From: Cervus elaphus
Taxonomy: Eukaryota; Chordata; Mammalia; Artiodactyla; Cervidae
NCBI RefSeq assembly: GCF_910594005.1
Contig: NC_057832.1
Coordinates: 100,079,152 to 100,143,151 of the forward strand
DNA: 64,000 bases
Direction of reading: 5' to 3'
Shown here: positions 25,630 to 36,736 of the stretch, piece by piece
How the letters are laid out: each line of letters begins with the position of its first letter
Position numbering within the stretch: position 1 is the stretch's first letter
Notes under the pieces: model-generated
What the model saw: only the letters and a program-made list of their open reading frames with translations
What the model was told of the DNA's origin: nothing
Database searches by the model: none
Position numbers and translations under genes: made by a program

Positions 25630-25784
25630 TTGTGCTGCATGGAAACAACCTGTTAGTGTTTGGAGGTACTGGCATCCCATTTGGTGAGAGCAATGGCAAT
25701 GATGTCCACGTCTGCAACGTGAAATATAAGAGATGGGCTTTGCTCAGCTGTCGGGGGAAGAAACCCAGTCGTATATATGGACAG
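25630..25784 (+). CDS. KLHDC10: KLHDC10 exon 4 (kelch repeat 2)
   Basis: A 155-bp exon with acceptor TTTCCCAG and donor GTACCA. It completes a Leu codon and ends exactly on a codon (Gln). It encodes visible residues 104-155, a kelch unit with LLVFGG, the insert TGIPFGESNGNDVHV and the strand KYKRWALL, followed by a basic SCRGKKPSR linker. The donor (GTACCA) is weaker than the others but is supported by protein continuity into exon 5. Confidence 0.96.
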
Positions 25785-27127
25785 GTACCAATCTATGGCC
25801 AGTCATGGTGGATGAATTTGTTCAGATTCTTTAGTTCCAGGAACAACGTCAGAATATTTATTTTACCACCAATTTTTTAAATGGAAAATAAATCCATTGT
25901 TACTATTCGATTTTTCAGTTCCAGTGTGAAATTGTAAATCTGGTTGCTTGCCTTCTTCTTTCCGTTCTTTTCCTCCCTCTTTTTTTTTTTTCCTACTCCA
26001 ACTTTTAGGATCAATGATCTAGACCTATATGGAAGTTTCCTTAAATATCAGGACCTCACTTACCTTCAGTGAGAGATTGGGCTATATATATGGTCCAAGT
26101 TCTATCGTCTTTAGAATGATATGATGCTTTGAAGAGCTTTCTGACCTAAGTTTAGAGTAGATGATCCCTGCACTTGGTTAAGAGACTTTTATACAGATCT
26201 TGGCTAAAACACAGATTACACAGAAATTAGCTTCCAGTTGGTGGCTCAGAGGTTAAAGTGTCTGCGTGCAATGCGGGAGACCCAGGTTCGATCCCTGGGT
26301 CGGGAAGATCCCCTGGAGAAGGAAATGGCAACCCACTCCAGTATTCTTGCCTGGAGAATCCCATGGACGGAGGAGCCTGGTGGGCTACAGTCCACGGGGT
26401 CGCAAAGAGTTGGGCACAACTGAGCGACTTCACTTTCACTTTCACTTTAGGTTCTAGTACTTCAGACTTTAGGTTTGGAAAGTTTTGTACGAAAAGGTAG
26501 GAAGCAACTCATCATACATCAGAGACCCTTTGAGAATAATGGGCTAAGCTTAAAACAGCCAAAGCAATGGCTTCTTTCTCAACTAGCTGGCATTGATACT
26601 GATATGTAGCTTCTGGACTGTGTGTAGAAGCACATACTGAAGGACTGTATCCCACCACAGGTTTAAACTCTAAGAAATGACTATAGCAAAAGCCAAACTT
26701 ACATTGAGAAGAGTCTTGTGGAAAATGTCAAGTTTTGAGAACTTTCTTACTTAAGGGATTCTGGGGTCTTATTTTCATATCTGCTCCTTCTTCGTAAAGA
26801 CATTTTTCTCTAGACTGCTTAGAAAGTGAAGCAGCTTTCAGTGGAAATGCTTATGTCCATGATCTGTAAATTCTTTGGTTGGCTAAGACCTCTAAGGAGC
26901 CCTTTGCCCATCTAGACAGAACTCGCTTTCCAGTTGAGCAAAACTTATTTTTCTAAAAACAATCTCTGTGTTCTCTAAAATCTTTAATCCTTTAAGGGTC
27001 TGATTCTTAGAAGGATTAAAAAGTACAAGAAAACTTCATAAAACTTGATTTTGGGGTATCTAATAAGTTTACATTCTTTAATCACGTGTTAACGAGGCAG
27101 TCTTGTTCACATCTCCTCATTATCCAG
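25785..27127 (+). other. KLHDC10 intron 4
   Basis: 1343 bp. It contains one Bov-tA SINE near 26229-26448. The flanks 25880-26220 and 26450-27100 have no element that I can name. Confidence 0.8.
26229..26448 (+). mobile_element. Bov-tA SINE
   Basis: GGTGGCTCAGAGGTTAAAGT head, GGTTCGATCCCTGGGTCGGG B-box region, Bov-A body, and a (TTTCAC)n end. The open frames on both strands are SINE translations. Confidence 0.92.
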
Positions 27128-27276
27128 GCTATGGCTATCATCAATGGCTCCCTTTATGTATTTGGAGGGACAACTGGCTATATTTACAGCACAGACCTGC
27201 ACAAATTAGATCTCAATACCAGAGAGTGGACACAACTGAAACCAAACAACCTATCCTGTGATCTACCAGAAGAGAG
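27128..27276 (+). CDS. KLHDC10: KLHDC10 exon 5 (kelch repeat 3)
   Basis: A 149-bp exon with acceptor TATCCAG and donor GTGAGA. It starts on a codon (Ala) and ends with two bases of an Arg codon. It encodes visible residues 156-205: kelch strand SLYVFGG, loop TTGYIYSTDLHKLDL, then TREWTQLKP and the acidic turn LPEER that links to repeat 4. The open frame upstream from 27086 is intron. Confidence 0.97.
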
Positions 27277-27514
27277 GTGAGATTCTAGGATTAAAGCATA
27301 TTCTTTCTTGCTAAGATTTTACTTTTTTTTTTAGAATATTGGCAGTATGGTTTGAAGAAGCCCTTTGCCCTGGTTGAAATAGCTGACTGGCTATTAGATC
27401 CCTGTTCAGCATTAAAGAAGGGTTTTCTGGTGAGGAACTATTATTTCCCTCTGAACTATAGCATTTTTTTCACGTTACTTCCTTTTATGCTTCAGTTTTC
27501 CTGCATTAAGAAAG

Positions 27515-27759
27515 TACACTTGCCTGGAAAATCCCATAGATGGAGGAGCCTGGTGGGCTGCAGTCCATGGGGTCCCTAAGAGTTGGACATGTCTGAGCGA
27601 CTTCACTTTCACTTTTCACTTTCATGCATTGGAGAAAGAAATGGCAACCCACTCCAGTGTTCTTGCCTAGAGAATCCCAGGGACGGGGGAACCTGGTGGG
27701 CTGCTGTCTATGGGGTTGCACAGAGTCGGACACAACTGAAGAGACTCAGCAGCAGCAGC
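27515..27759 (+). mobile_element. Bov-A2 SINE
   Basis: 5'-truncated monomer one, linker CACTTTCACTTTTCACTTTC, monomer two and a terminal (CAG)n. No convincing target duplication was found. Confidence 0.9.
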
Positions 27760-27879
27760 CCTTTAGAAAAAAACAGTGAAAAAAGAAAAAAACAGTGGTA
27801 ACAATTGTAACTAGATTTCATATTACCGGCACAGCAGTTACTTTCTAGTTACTTCTTGATTTCCCTTCTTAACTTGCCT

Positions 27880-27985
27880 ATTAGGATTCTTTGGCTCCCT
27901 TGCTTAACAACCTATCCCCAGGAAGGACACAGTGCCTTGCTCATGTGGTACTCAGTGAATGTTGATTGAATGGGTGGTTGGATGG
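27880..27985 (+). repeat. L2 LINE 3' terminus with GGAT repeat
   Basis: ACACAGTGCCTTGCTCATGT then GGTACTCAGTGAATGTTGAT, followed by a short GGATGGATGGA run. Confidence 0.65.
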
Positions 27986-28715
27986 ATGGAAGAAAGGGAG
28001 GGAAGATTGTGTATTTTAAGTGCTCTATTAAACACTCAGACATCACATGTTTCTCTATAGTTACCTTTTAGTAGCAGTCCTACATGAACTATCTTTCATT
28101 TTTCTTTCCTAACAGCAGTTGCCTCTTCTTAGAATTAAACTCACCAGAAAACTTAAAGAGGTGTTTTCCCCACCCCCCCTAGTTTAAAAGCAAAGACAGT
28201 AAACAATTTTTAATTTACTGTTAGACTATTCTTTGTTGGCTTTTTAAAAATGGCATATGGGTGCTAAGGAAGATTTATCTCTATTGTAGTATCTTAGTGC
28301 TCTGATTATTGCAGAACTACCATAGGAGGACTTGGGAGATGGCTTGGTACAGGGAATAATTTTGATATATAATATTTTTTCAGCGCCAAGGCCTTCAGGA
28401 AGAGGAGAAACTAGATTAAGTTTTCAAAATATTTTCACATAGTTGCCTTCTTTGAGTAATTTTATGGATATATTATAAATTGTTTCAGCTTTTAGCTAAA
28501 CTACTTGGATAAAAGTTCTGGTAGGTGTTTCATATTATATTCACAGCTTTATGTAGCATGATTTTTCCTGATAATCTTTGTATCTGTTAAATAAGTGTGT
28601 TAATTTGAAAACCCATAGTCTAGACTTTCTGATTAAATGTAGGCAGATCACTTTCTAAAACTGTAATATTTTCCCCCCTTATACAGTTACCACAAAAAGA
28701 TTATAGAAAATCTAG

Positions 28716-28840
28716 GTGGGAGGGGGGATCGGGATGGGGAATACGTGTAAATCTATGGCTGATTCATATCAATGTATGACAAAACCCACTGAAATGTTGT
28801 GAAGTAATTAGCCTCCAACTAATAAAAAATTAAAAAAAAA
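28716..28840 (+). mobile_element. Young, 5'-truncated L1 3' end with 21-bp target duplication
   Basis: About 125 bp: the ruminant L1 3' terminus (ATGGCTGATTCATATCAATG, then GTAATTAGCCTCCAACTAAT) and a poly(A) tail. The 21 bases 28695-28715 are repeated exactly at 28841-28861. Inserted into older LINE-like sequence. Confidence 0.9.
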
Positions 28841-28860
28841 AAAAGATTATAGAAAATCTA

Positions 28861-29230
28861 GAAGATACATATAAGCAAAATGAAGAAAATAAAAAATAAA
28901 ATCTAAACTCAGGGATAACCAAGGTTAACATTTTACATGTATCCTTATAGTCATTTTTCTGTGCATTATTTGTATATCTAAATTTTTAGTAGGATTATAA
29001 CCTATCTGCTCTTATCTGATTTTTTTCAGTCAGTGACATGAAAAGAAGTTTTCAATATATTAACATTCTCTGTATCTACATTCTCATTGGTTGCATACTA
29101 ATCCATTTTTTATATTGTATAGCTTATTTAACCAATTTATTATTATTTGACATTTGAGTCATTTCCAATAATTTATTATTATAAATAACGATGCAGTAAA
29201 AGTCTTCCAGCCAACTCTTACGTAGGTCAT
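28861..29230 (-). mobile_element. Old LINE 3'-UTR-like segment
   Basis: GGGATAACCAAGGTTAACAT and TAATAACGATG-type wording, similar to 6240-6900. It also extends left of the young L1 insertion. Confidence 0.45.
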
Positions 29231-29270
29231 TTCCCCCTTAATTATAAATGTATTTGTTGTATATTTTCAG

Positions 29271-29355
29271 GTACAGACATGAAATTGCACATGATGGGCA
29301 GAGGATTTACATCTTGGGAGGTGGTACTTCTTGGACAGCTTATTCCTTAAACAAG
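29271..29355 (+). CDS. KLHDC10: KLHDC10 exon 6 (kelch repeat 4, first half)
   Basis: An 85-bp exon with acceptor ATATTTTCAG and donor GTACAT. The first base completes Arg and the exon ends on a codon (Lys). It encodes visible residues 205-233, including the strand QRIYILGGGTSWTAYSL. The repeat is completed by exon 7, so this kelch unit is split by an intron after the diglycine strand. Confidence 0.96.
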
Positions 29356-30219
29356 GTACATTAAAAAGGAGAGAGAGAGGAAGAGGGCCAGAGGAAAGGC
29401 ATTGTTACGCTGAGCATAATGAGTAACAGCTCTGTTATGGTAGACATTTTAATTTTCAAGCAGGTTCTTTATGAAGACCTATTTTGTGTTGGATGCTCTT
29501 TATAATATAGGGTTAAACTCTGTGCCCCTAATGCTTTCCCGTTGACAGTTGTGTAACCACACACTGAAGATCCTTTATTAGACTTATCCCTTTGTGCTCG
29601 ATGAGAAAAGATATTAAAAGAAAGATACAGTAGCTCAAATGGGGCAGCTAATTAGAATTGGAACCAGGATTCTCAGGATGTCACATTGTTCTCATTGTCA
29701 GTGCTGTGTATCTAAAAAGAACAGGCATGTTTAGGACGACACATCACTAACCTTAGAAAGCTGAGCTCTGAAGGGCTTCTGTTCATCCATCCCTGTGGCA
29801 TTTCTAAATCCACGTGTCCCAGAGGAAGTCTATAGGCCTCAGAGCTCCTGGTCTGCTTTGGAATCTTAATGGTCCTTTCCAAGTTTTGTCAAAACTGCAT
29901 TCTCATATTTACTTAAAAACAGTTGCTTTTTTCTGTTATAAAAATGATACATGTTTATCACAGAAATGTGGAAGCAGCAGAATTCCAACTTTTCCCCTCA
30001 TTTTTTTCTATGACTTAAAAATAATAAAATTATGTATGTGCTTAATTTTCAACTGCTTTATTTAATGTTTTGCTTTATATTAGAATTAGGAACAATCAGA
30101 GAATAGCAAAGGAAAAGGAGCATTTTCAACCAGGAATATGTTTGTACAGGCTGTTGTGAAAATCCAGTTTTCGGGCTAACTAAAGTTATTTGTGTGTCTT
30201 CTTATTTTCTGTCTCCAAG
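29356..30219 (+). other. KLHDC10 intron 6
   Basis: 864 bp with a poor GTACAT donor and a TCTCCAAG acceptor. A purine run (GAGA-rich) follows the donor. No SINE was found; 29920-30060 resembles an old LINE 3' fragment. Confidence 0.75.
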
Positions 30220-30286
30220 ATTCATGCATACAACCTTGAAACGAATGCATGGGAGGAAATTGCAACAAAACCCCATGAAAAAATAG
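30220..30286 (+). CDS. KLHDC10: KLHDC10 exon 7 (kelch repeat 4, second half)
   Basis: A 67-bp exon with acceptor CTCCAAG and donor GTAAAT. It starts on a codon (Ile) and ends with the first base of a Gly codon. It encodes visible residues 234-256, the strands IHAYNLETNAWEEI that close the fourth kelch blade, plus TKPHEKIG. It has no initiator and is far below the size at which a plain open-frame search would notice it. Confidence 0.95.
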
Positions 30287-30917
30287 GTAAATTTAAAATA
30301 TTGATTCATTTATCTTTAATAAATGTACTTTTCAGTTGGTTCTGAAAGTGAAAAAGTGATTTTATTGCATTATATGACAAGAAAAATATCTGTTGAACTG
30401 GTATTAGAGATTACTTATGGGACTTCCCTGGAGGTTCAGTGGTTAAGACTCCTGTTTTCACTGCAGGGGACAACGAGTTTGATCCCTGGTTGGGGAACTA
30501 GGAAAAAGAAAGAGAGAAATTTCTTGTATTCCTTAGCCCAATTATTCTTCCTCAGCAGCTGAGCAAAGACTTTTAATGGGGATTGCTGAATTCTGTGGCA
30601 GAGGGAAATCTGGGTAGGATAAGAAGTAGGCACTTAAATCAAGATGTACCTGTCTCTTTGTGGGTAAAAGGGCTTGGGAGATCCACTAATAACCTTTGCC
30701 CACTGCCACCTCACTTTATTTTGCTGAGATCTTAACATTATATCATTGTGATGGAACTTCTGATGGCTTTATTTGAGTGTGAAATAAGGGAGGGTTGGAA
30801 GGACTAGTCAGTGTTTGCTTAATGCAACAAAGGGATTGTTTTAAATAACTTACTCATAGTTTGTCTTTTGCTGTTATCTTATGAATAATTGAATTTCCAT
30901 GTTTATGTGTTTGGCAG
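30287..30917 (+). other. KLHDC10 intron 7
   Basis: 631 bp, GTAAAT to TTTGGCAG. It holds one short CHR-type SINE at 30419-30512 and otherwise nothing that I can name. Confidence 0.8.
30419..30512 (+). mobile_element. CHR-type tRNA SINE, short
   Basis: GGGACTTCCCTGGAGGTTCA to TTGATCCCTGGTTGGGGAAC followed by an A/G-rich tail. Confidence 0.85.
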
Positions 30918-30965
30918 GTTTTCCTGCAGCCCGGAGATGTCACAGTTGTGTTCAAATAAAAAATG
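30918..30965 (+). CDS. KLHDC10: KLHDC10 exon 8 (48-bp microexon-like)
   Basis: Only 48 bp: acceptor TTTGGCAG and donor GTAAGG. It completes a Gly codon, adds 15 codons and ends with one base of Asp. It encodes FPAARRCHSCVQIKN (visible residues 257-271), the start of the fifth kelch repeat. It was identified by phase and by the expected protein between exons 7 and 9. Because 48 is a multiple of three, skipping it would keep the frame but would damage a kelch blade. Confidence 0.95.
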
Positions 30966-32759
30966 GTAAGGATTTCAAATAGCATGCTGGTTCCATTTTT
31001 GTAATTGTATATTCTGAGAATATCTTATTTCTTAATGATAACCCTAAAAGAGTCATAGCATACCTTTGGGGAGAGTCTATTTCTTGTAGTTTATACTTAA
31101 AGGGAAATCCATAAAGTTATGCTTCTCTCAGGAATTTTCATAAAGTAAACTAATGTGCTTGGGTTCCTTCTTATCAGAGAACTCAAAAATAAGCGATAAG
31201 TAAGCTTTTACTATACCACCTAATCTTTCAGCACTGTACCTTAACAGATGTCTATGGTTATTATGGGTAACACTAATAATCCTGACATACAATAGAGACC
31301 TTGGTAGACATTGTATTAACATTGTAATAACTCCTTTAGAGTGTTATTTCATAAAGTTTATTCTGTTCTCCGTCTGATGCCAAATAGAACTCTTAGCTCA
31401 TTCTTTGGCTGTATTACAACACAGGCATTGTAACAGGCTTCAGAAAGCAGCTGCAGCTACTTTATCTAAGTGTGATAAATGACTCCTCTTTGGACAACCT
31501 TCCTGTCTTTTAATTTACAGTTTATTTTATAGTTGGATATACTGCCTTAAAGTTTTGGAGAGGAAGAAGGTGTGTATAAACGAGTTTGATAGCCTATATC
31601 CTTTTAGCAGCTTAGTTCAGATTTTACTAGGATTATGCTGCCATCTCTAGTACAGAGGTGCTTTTTATTATGCTTTGCTCTTTGGGCAAGATTTATAGAT
31701 AGTGGCATTGTTCAGCCTTGCCTCTCTAAAAATGGAACCATACTTTTTTTTGAATCCTAGCCAAAAATGTTTCTAGTGTATTTTATAGTTTAATTAGGTA
31801 TTGGCTTAAACTTGATCTAGACCTGAGTTAAGACAAGGGTTCATTTGGTTCTTTGAATCCAGGTACCATACAAGCTGAACTCAGCTATAGTTCTGAGCAT
31901 TTAAAGTTTCACATAGCCTTTGTTACATGTTGTATACTTGGTTATAACTGACTTTACAAAAACAAACAGAACAATAACAGCGATTAAAAAAAAAAAACAA
32001 CTTTGATTTTGGAAAGGTTTTTTCCTGACATTAATAACTAGCACAGATCAACTTGGGTTTCAGACTGTTCTCTTTGGGCTGAAGAAAGCTTGGAAAAACC
32101 TTTGTGCCCCCAAACTGAACATTGCAGGCTAATTGTCTACGTAGAGAATGTTTGTCTCTATGGGCAGATAAATGTCTATCCTTTTAGGGACATTATTTAA
32201 AAGAAGGGTTTGCAAACTGGTGGCCTACAGTTGTGTTTTGTTTGGCTCATGTGTGTATTACAGTTATTGAATTAGTGGTCAATACTTAAAAATCAAAAAG
32301 TTTCATTTTTCAAAAAAATCTGGATTTCCAACTTCTTTTATAAACTTGGAAGGTCTGGCCATCGCTGACCTTATGTCCTGTGTAGCTCCATCAGCTGGAG
32401 CTGCATCACCATCTTCCCCGTTAGAGCACGTGCACTCCTATAGCTGGTTTATCTATTTTCCCTGAACCTTCTTGCTCATTCACTTCCTATGCCTGGCACT
32501 TGAAGGTGTTTGAATTTAAGAACCTGGACATGAAGCCTCCTCAGAGGCTTGTATCCTTAGCCCTAGAGAAAATCCAAACACCGCGTTCAGAGTTTGGTGA
32601 GGGACAAGGCAGCAGTGTGAGCAGCCCGCCAGCTGAAGTCCCCTATGGTGTGGGAGCTGGACTGGCCCCATGTCAGCTAGCCATGAGAGCTACGACAGGA
32701 CATGCTGGCACCGTGGCTCTTTCCCTTTGCGTGATTTTGGTTTTCTCTTCCACTGATAG
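30966..32759 (+). other. KLHDC10 intron 8
   Basis: 1794 bp, GTAAGG to CCACTGATAG. 32205-32362 looks like an old hAT-type repeat (GCAAACTGGTGGCC start). No ruminant SINE was seen. The remainder (30990-32200 and 32370-32740) contains no element that I recognise. Confidence 0.75.
32205..32362. mobile_element. Probable old hAT-type repeat
   Basis: TTTGCAAACTGGTGGCCTAC at the left and a degenerate interior; only a partial resemblance to Charlie-type elements. Confidence 0.35.
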
Positions 32760-32899
32760 ATGTGTTTATTTGCGGGGGCTATAATGGAGAAGTGATCCTG
32801 GGAGATATCTGGAAGCTGAATCTGCAGACTTTTCAATGGGTTAAGCTCCCAGCTACCATGCCAGAGCCAGTTTATTTTCACTGTGCAGCTGTTACACCA
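32760..32899 (+). CDS. KLHDC10: KLHDC10 exon 9 (kelch repeats 5 and 6)
   Basis: A 140-bp exon with acceptor CTGATAG and donor GTAAGT. Two bases complete Asp, 46 codons follow, and it ends on a codon (Pro). It encodes visible residues 272-318: the strand DVFICGGYNGEV, then DIWKLNLQTFQWVKL closing repeat 5, then PVYFHCAAVTP opening repeat 6. The upstream open frame starting at 32500 is intronic and unrelated. Confidence 0.96.
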
Positions 32900-33514
32900 G
32901 TAAGTTTTTGTTTTCTTATCTTCTTTATGTAGTTGCAGATGATAAGGAAATACTTTTAGGGATAGAGCAAGAAAAAAGATGTCTGATATTAGCAAAGCTT
33001 GGATTAAGAATGTGTTTTTAAAACCTTTCTTCCAAAACTAGCTCTTCCTCTGAGAAAAAAGGAGAAAATCCATCATGTACAAGCTTAAAAGAGCCGCATA
33101 AAATGTAAAAGAAATGCTGCATGTGGTATTCAGGCCTTGACAGTGATATCAAAGATGTTTCCTGGGAGGGCAGAATAATTTTACCCCCAAAATGCTGTGT
33201 TATTGAAGATTCTACTAGCTTCTTGAATGCTAAGAGCTTTATTTTAATCTCTGTATTCTTATCTTTGGCACGATGGGTACTTAATATAATCTTAGTTTAA
33301 CGATGTCAAAGTTGTTGAAGTAAAAGTAATCTCTAGTTTTTCCCTTAGTAACTCATTCATTATATAAATCTTTCTTGATCTCTGCACTATGTTGGGATCA
33401 GTGAGAAATTTTTTATTTCACTTCATTCAGTTCAGCCTACTATGAATTTTTTTTGCTGAATCTTCAGCTTAAGTATCTGTTATTTATCCTCTATTGACTG
33501 CCATTTGTTCATAG
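32900..33514 (+). other. KLHDC10 intron 9
   Basis: 615 bp, GTAAGT to TTGTTCATAG. No repeat or RNA gene was recognised in it. Confidence 0.8.
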
Positions 33515-33724
33515 GCTGGTTGCATGTACATTCATGGAGGAGTGGTGAACATCCACGAAAATAAACGGACTGGGTCATTGTTTAAGATCTGGCTGGTGGT
33601 TCCTAGCCTGCTGGAACTGGCGTGGGAGAAGCTGCTTGCGGCCTTCCCCAACCTAGCAAACCTCTCCCGAACACAGCTTCTGCACCTTGGACTCACACAG
33701 GGACTCATCGAGCGCTTGAAATGA
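33515..33724 (+). CDS. KLHDC10: KLHDC10 terminal exon: end of kelch domain and CUL2 receptor tail
   Basis: The coding part of the last exon. It follows acceptor TTCATAG, begins on a codon (Ala) and ends at TGA 33722-33724 after LIERLK. Residues 319-387 finish kelch repeat 6 (GCMYIHGGVV...LFKIW). The tail then reads SLLELAWEKLL, which resembles the Elongin B/C-binding BC box of KLHDC-family receptors (Ser-Leu-x-x-Leu-Ala/Ser), followed by a Cul2-box-like LSRTQLLHLGL. In the family these elements dock the receptor onto CUL2-Elongin BC. The exon runs straight into the 3' UTR. Confidence 0.97.
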   Translation, partial: AGCMYIHGGVVNIHENKRTGSLFKIWLVVPSLLELAWEKLLAAFPNLANLSRTQLLHLGLTQGLIERLK

Positions 33725-34116
33725 GGATTACTGGACTGTTCATTGATACTGGAAATGTTAATTTAAAGAGACTCCTTTATTTATGGGCAGTGTAGAATGT
33801 GCTACAGAGAGAATTGGTTACCCTGATCAAGGCCTTATTCAGAAAATACATCAGATGCCTTTCTGTAAATTGTTTTAAGTTTATGGAATCTCACTTTCCC
33901 TTGTGCTTTTTTCTTTGCTTCTCTCCCTTCTGCCCCAGTACACACACATACTCACATACTCCCTCTTCCCTGATGGAAGTTGAGGGAGAGTCTGAAAGTT
34001 ACCTTCATAACATTATGAATCAAGATAAGATAAAGAAAATGTTAAAGGAACTCTCACCATATGACCATGTTAGGCATTGCTCTGTAAATTAAAGCAACAT
34101 CATCAGTAAAAACAAA

Positions 34117-34122
34117 AATAAA
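34117..34122 (+). promoter_or_regulatory. AATAAA poly(A) signal, proximal candidate
   Basis: Canonical hexamer in an A-rich context about 390 bases after the KLHDC10 stop. The A-rich downstream side lacks a clear GT-rich element, so use of this site is uncertain. Confidence 0.35.
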
Positions 34123-35716
34123 AAAAAGTAAATCCAGCAACAGCGAGAAGCAGCACTGGGGATAGAACAAGAAGGCTAACCTTGAGAATCCTGCAGATTA
34201 TAGGGAAAGCTCAGTGTTTAACTTGCTGTTTTCAAAGGTACATCTAATTGAGTAGTTGGATGTGATGGCAGCAGTGGCTGGTGTCTTGCGGCCTAGATAC
34301 CCAAACCTGCCCTTGAACTTACTTTAGAGGAAAGTTGAGCAGCTCAGCAACTCTCAGTCAGTGATTTCTGTTCTCATCCTTCTGGTGCCAGCAGTGAGAG
34401 TTGACGTGTCTAAAGACTTCACCGTGTGTGGTGGTTGTGCTGTCTGTTGTTGCTCTTAGAAATTATGGCACGAGAACATTTCAAATCAAGAAATTTATGG
34501 TGGTCAAAGTTCTTCATTCTGGGCAGTTTTTAAATTCTCCTATGCCTGTTAATGGTTTCAAGTATCTTTTTGACTCCATCATGGGGAACTGCAGACCCTA
34601 AACATGTGTGGCGTTCATACCGTGGTACATAAGGTTCACGAGAGGCCAGAGAAGAGCAGGGCAGGAAGGGCTTCTGCTCTTGGGCTATGAGCTTTGACTG
34701 TCATACTGGCTGTTTCCTTTTAGAACGTTTCTTTTCTCACTCTAGGCCATGCACCTACCGTATTCTCAGGCAGTGGGTTTTATCTCTAGAAAGCAAATTG
34801 GCCCTTGATTTTTTTCTTAGTTTTCTGCCTCGTTTTCTGTCTGCTTTAATGTGCATGGTGCTGTAATTGCCTAGTAATTGGATAAAAGGTCTTGGGGGAA
34901 AGCCACGGGTCATTCTTCCTGAAGAACTAAGTATCATTTTGAAAACTAGCATGCAGAAGAAAAGAAACTGAGAATCATTCACTTCTTTGGTGTGAAGTTT
35001 TAGTTCTGGTTTGTTTTATATTGTATTTTAATTTTAAAACAGAAATGACTTAAATTTTCACTTGCTTTGCCATCAGTGACCTACTGAGACACGAGCAGTT
35101 GGAGGTCCTTATGTGTATGAAAGGTGCTAAAGGTGTGCAGGAGGGCACAGTGCTGATCATCCCGTTGGTTACATCACAACAGGAGACTCAGACAGGAGAC
35201 TGGGGACATATTTTTCCTTTAAGTGCCTCTTTTTCACTTAGCTTTTAAGATTATTCTTGTTTTTCCTTCATCTCAGAAGGGAATCTCTTAGGCTCATGTG
35301 TGGATTTAAAATTACCTTTGAGTTGTAGCTGAAAAGTTACTATCTAGTGTTCGGTTCTGAGAAAGAGAAAAGTGTGGCCTCTGGACTTGGACTCCTAACA
35401 TCCTGGCCTTATTATAATCTCCCAACCATGTGGGATTGAGTTCATGGAGCCTGTGTTCTGAAGGGTCTTATCATCTTTCATGTGAGTTTGGGTCCTTTGC
35501 GGGGGTGAGGGGGTAGGGGAGACGAGGAAAGGAGCAATTCCTCTGGAAGCCTCACCCCCACATTGCCATGATCAGTCTGGCCTTTTAACCTCTTACCACC
35601 CACTGCTAGGCTTGTTCCTGTGAGGAGCTCTCTCCAGACCAAGTCAGTCTGAGCAACTCTGTTAGTTCAAAACAAAGCTTCACTGAAAGACTCCAGTCTA
35701 GTCTCTGGATGTTTTG

Positions 35717-35730
35717 GGGGGTGGGGGGGG
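35717..35730 (+). other. G-run pair in 3' UTR
   Basis: Two long G runs separated by one T. This could form a G-rich RNA structure, but only two tracts are present, so a classic four-tract quadruplex would need G runs to split. Confidence 0.4.
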
Positions 35731-36736
35731 ACTATCCATAATTAAGTCACACTACTCATGGTGGCAGAAGGATCTTTGTCATGGATTCATAGGGACCAAA
35801 GACTGAATGCTCAGCCTCTGTGCTTATCCTTCCATAGTCTTGGGATATAAGCAGGTCTCTACTTCTGCGACACCTGAGAGCTAAAAGAGAGACTGGTTCA
35901 ATCCACACTTGCTAGCCTCCTTTTTAAAGCCTTCGGAAGGCAGTCTTCTTTGATGTGGACTTTGGAGGCCTGACATCCAAGACCTTGTGTGTGACATTTT
36001 CATAAAAGTACATACCCTTGGTCTAAAGTGTCTTCTTTTAATATAACACTAGTGAAAATGATGTAGTACGATCAGCTTTGAGTGCTATAGAACCACACAG
36101 GTGCACATGTTCTGGATGCCAAATGAGACTGTGTGTATGATGACTTAAATGTAGATGACTAGAGTTTTATATAGGGGGTCACCAGGCATTTAGTATATCC
36201 ATAACCAGCACTCTGAATGCCTGACACTGTTACTTGATTTAGGAAAGTTTATGCCTGCTGCTTCTCTGCCTCTTTGAGGTACTCCCAGACATCTTACTGC
36301 AGTCCTATAAGTTTAAGTGCAATATATAGAAACACATATGGATATATACAGATTATATATAAGGTGTGACTGTAAAGCAGGTAGACTACTTTTTTGTATC
36401 TGTCTTGGGGAAGCCAGTTCACTACTTTAGAGTTAAAATTATACCAGAAATTTGAGATGTGATTGGCTGACTTAGGGCAACTCTTGGTAAACCTGGATTT
36501 CAAGTCCAGTGTCTCCTTACTGCAACTGTTAGAGATTTATTGTTTCTTGGGCTTATTACCACTAAGACTTTTCCCCAGTCATCTTTGTACTCAATCTCAT
36601 GTTTGCATATCTTTTTACATTTCTTTGCCCAGCAACAAGGAAGTCTACCTATAAGAAGTTTTTTAAATGGAGAATTAAAACCTAATATTTAATACTATCA
36701 GTTCTCCCATGTATATACTAATTTATCTGTGAATGT

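Larger units (their letters stand above)
27277..29270 (+). other. KLHDC10 intron 5
   Basis: 1994 bp. It contains a Bov-A2 SINE (27515-27759), an L2 piece near 27880-27985, and an old LINE segment split by a young L1 3' stub (28716-28840). 27990-28680 holds nothing that I can assign. Confidence 0.8.

Noticed and set aside
26229..26500. Overlapping frames on both strands in intron 4
   Set aside because: All are translations of one Bov-tA SINE.
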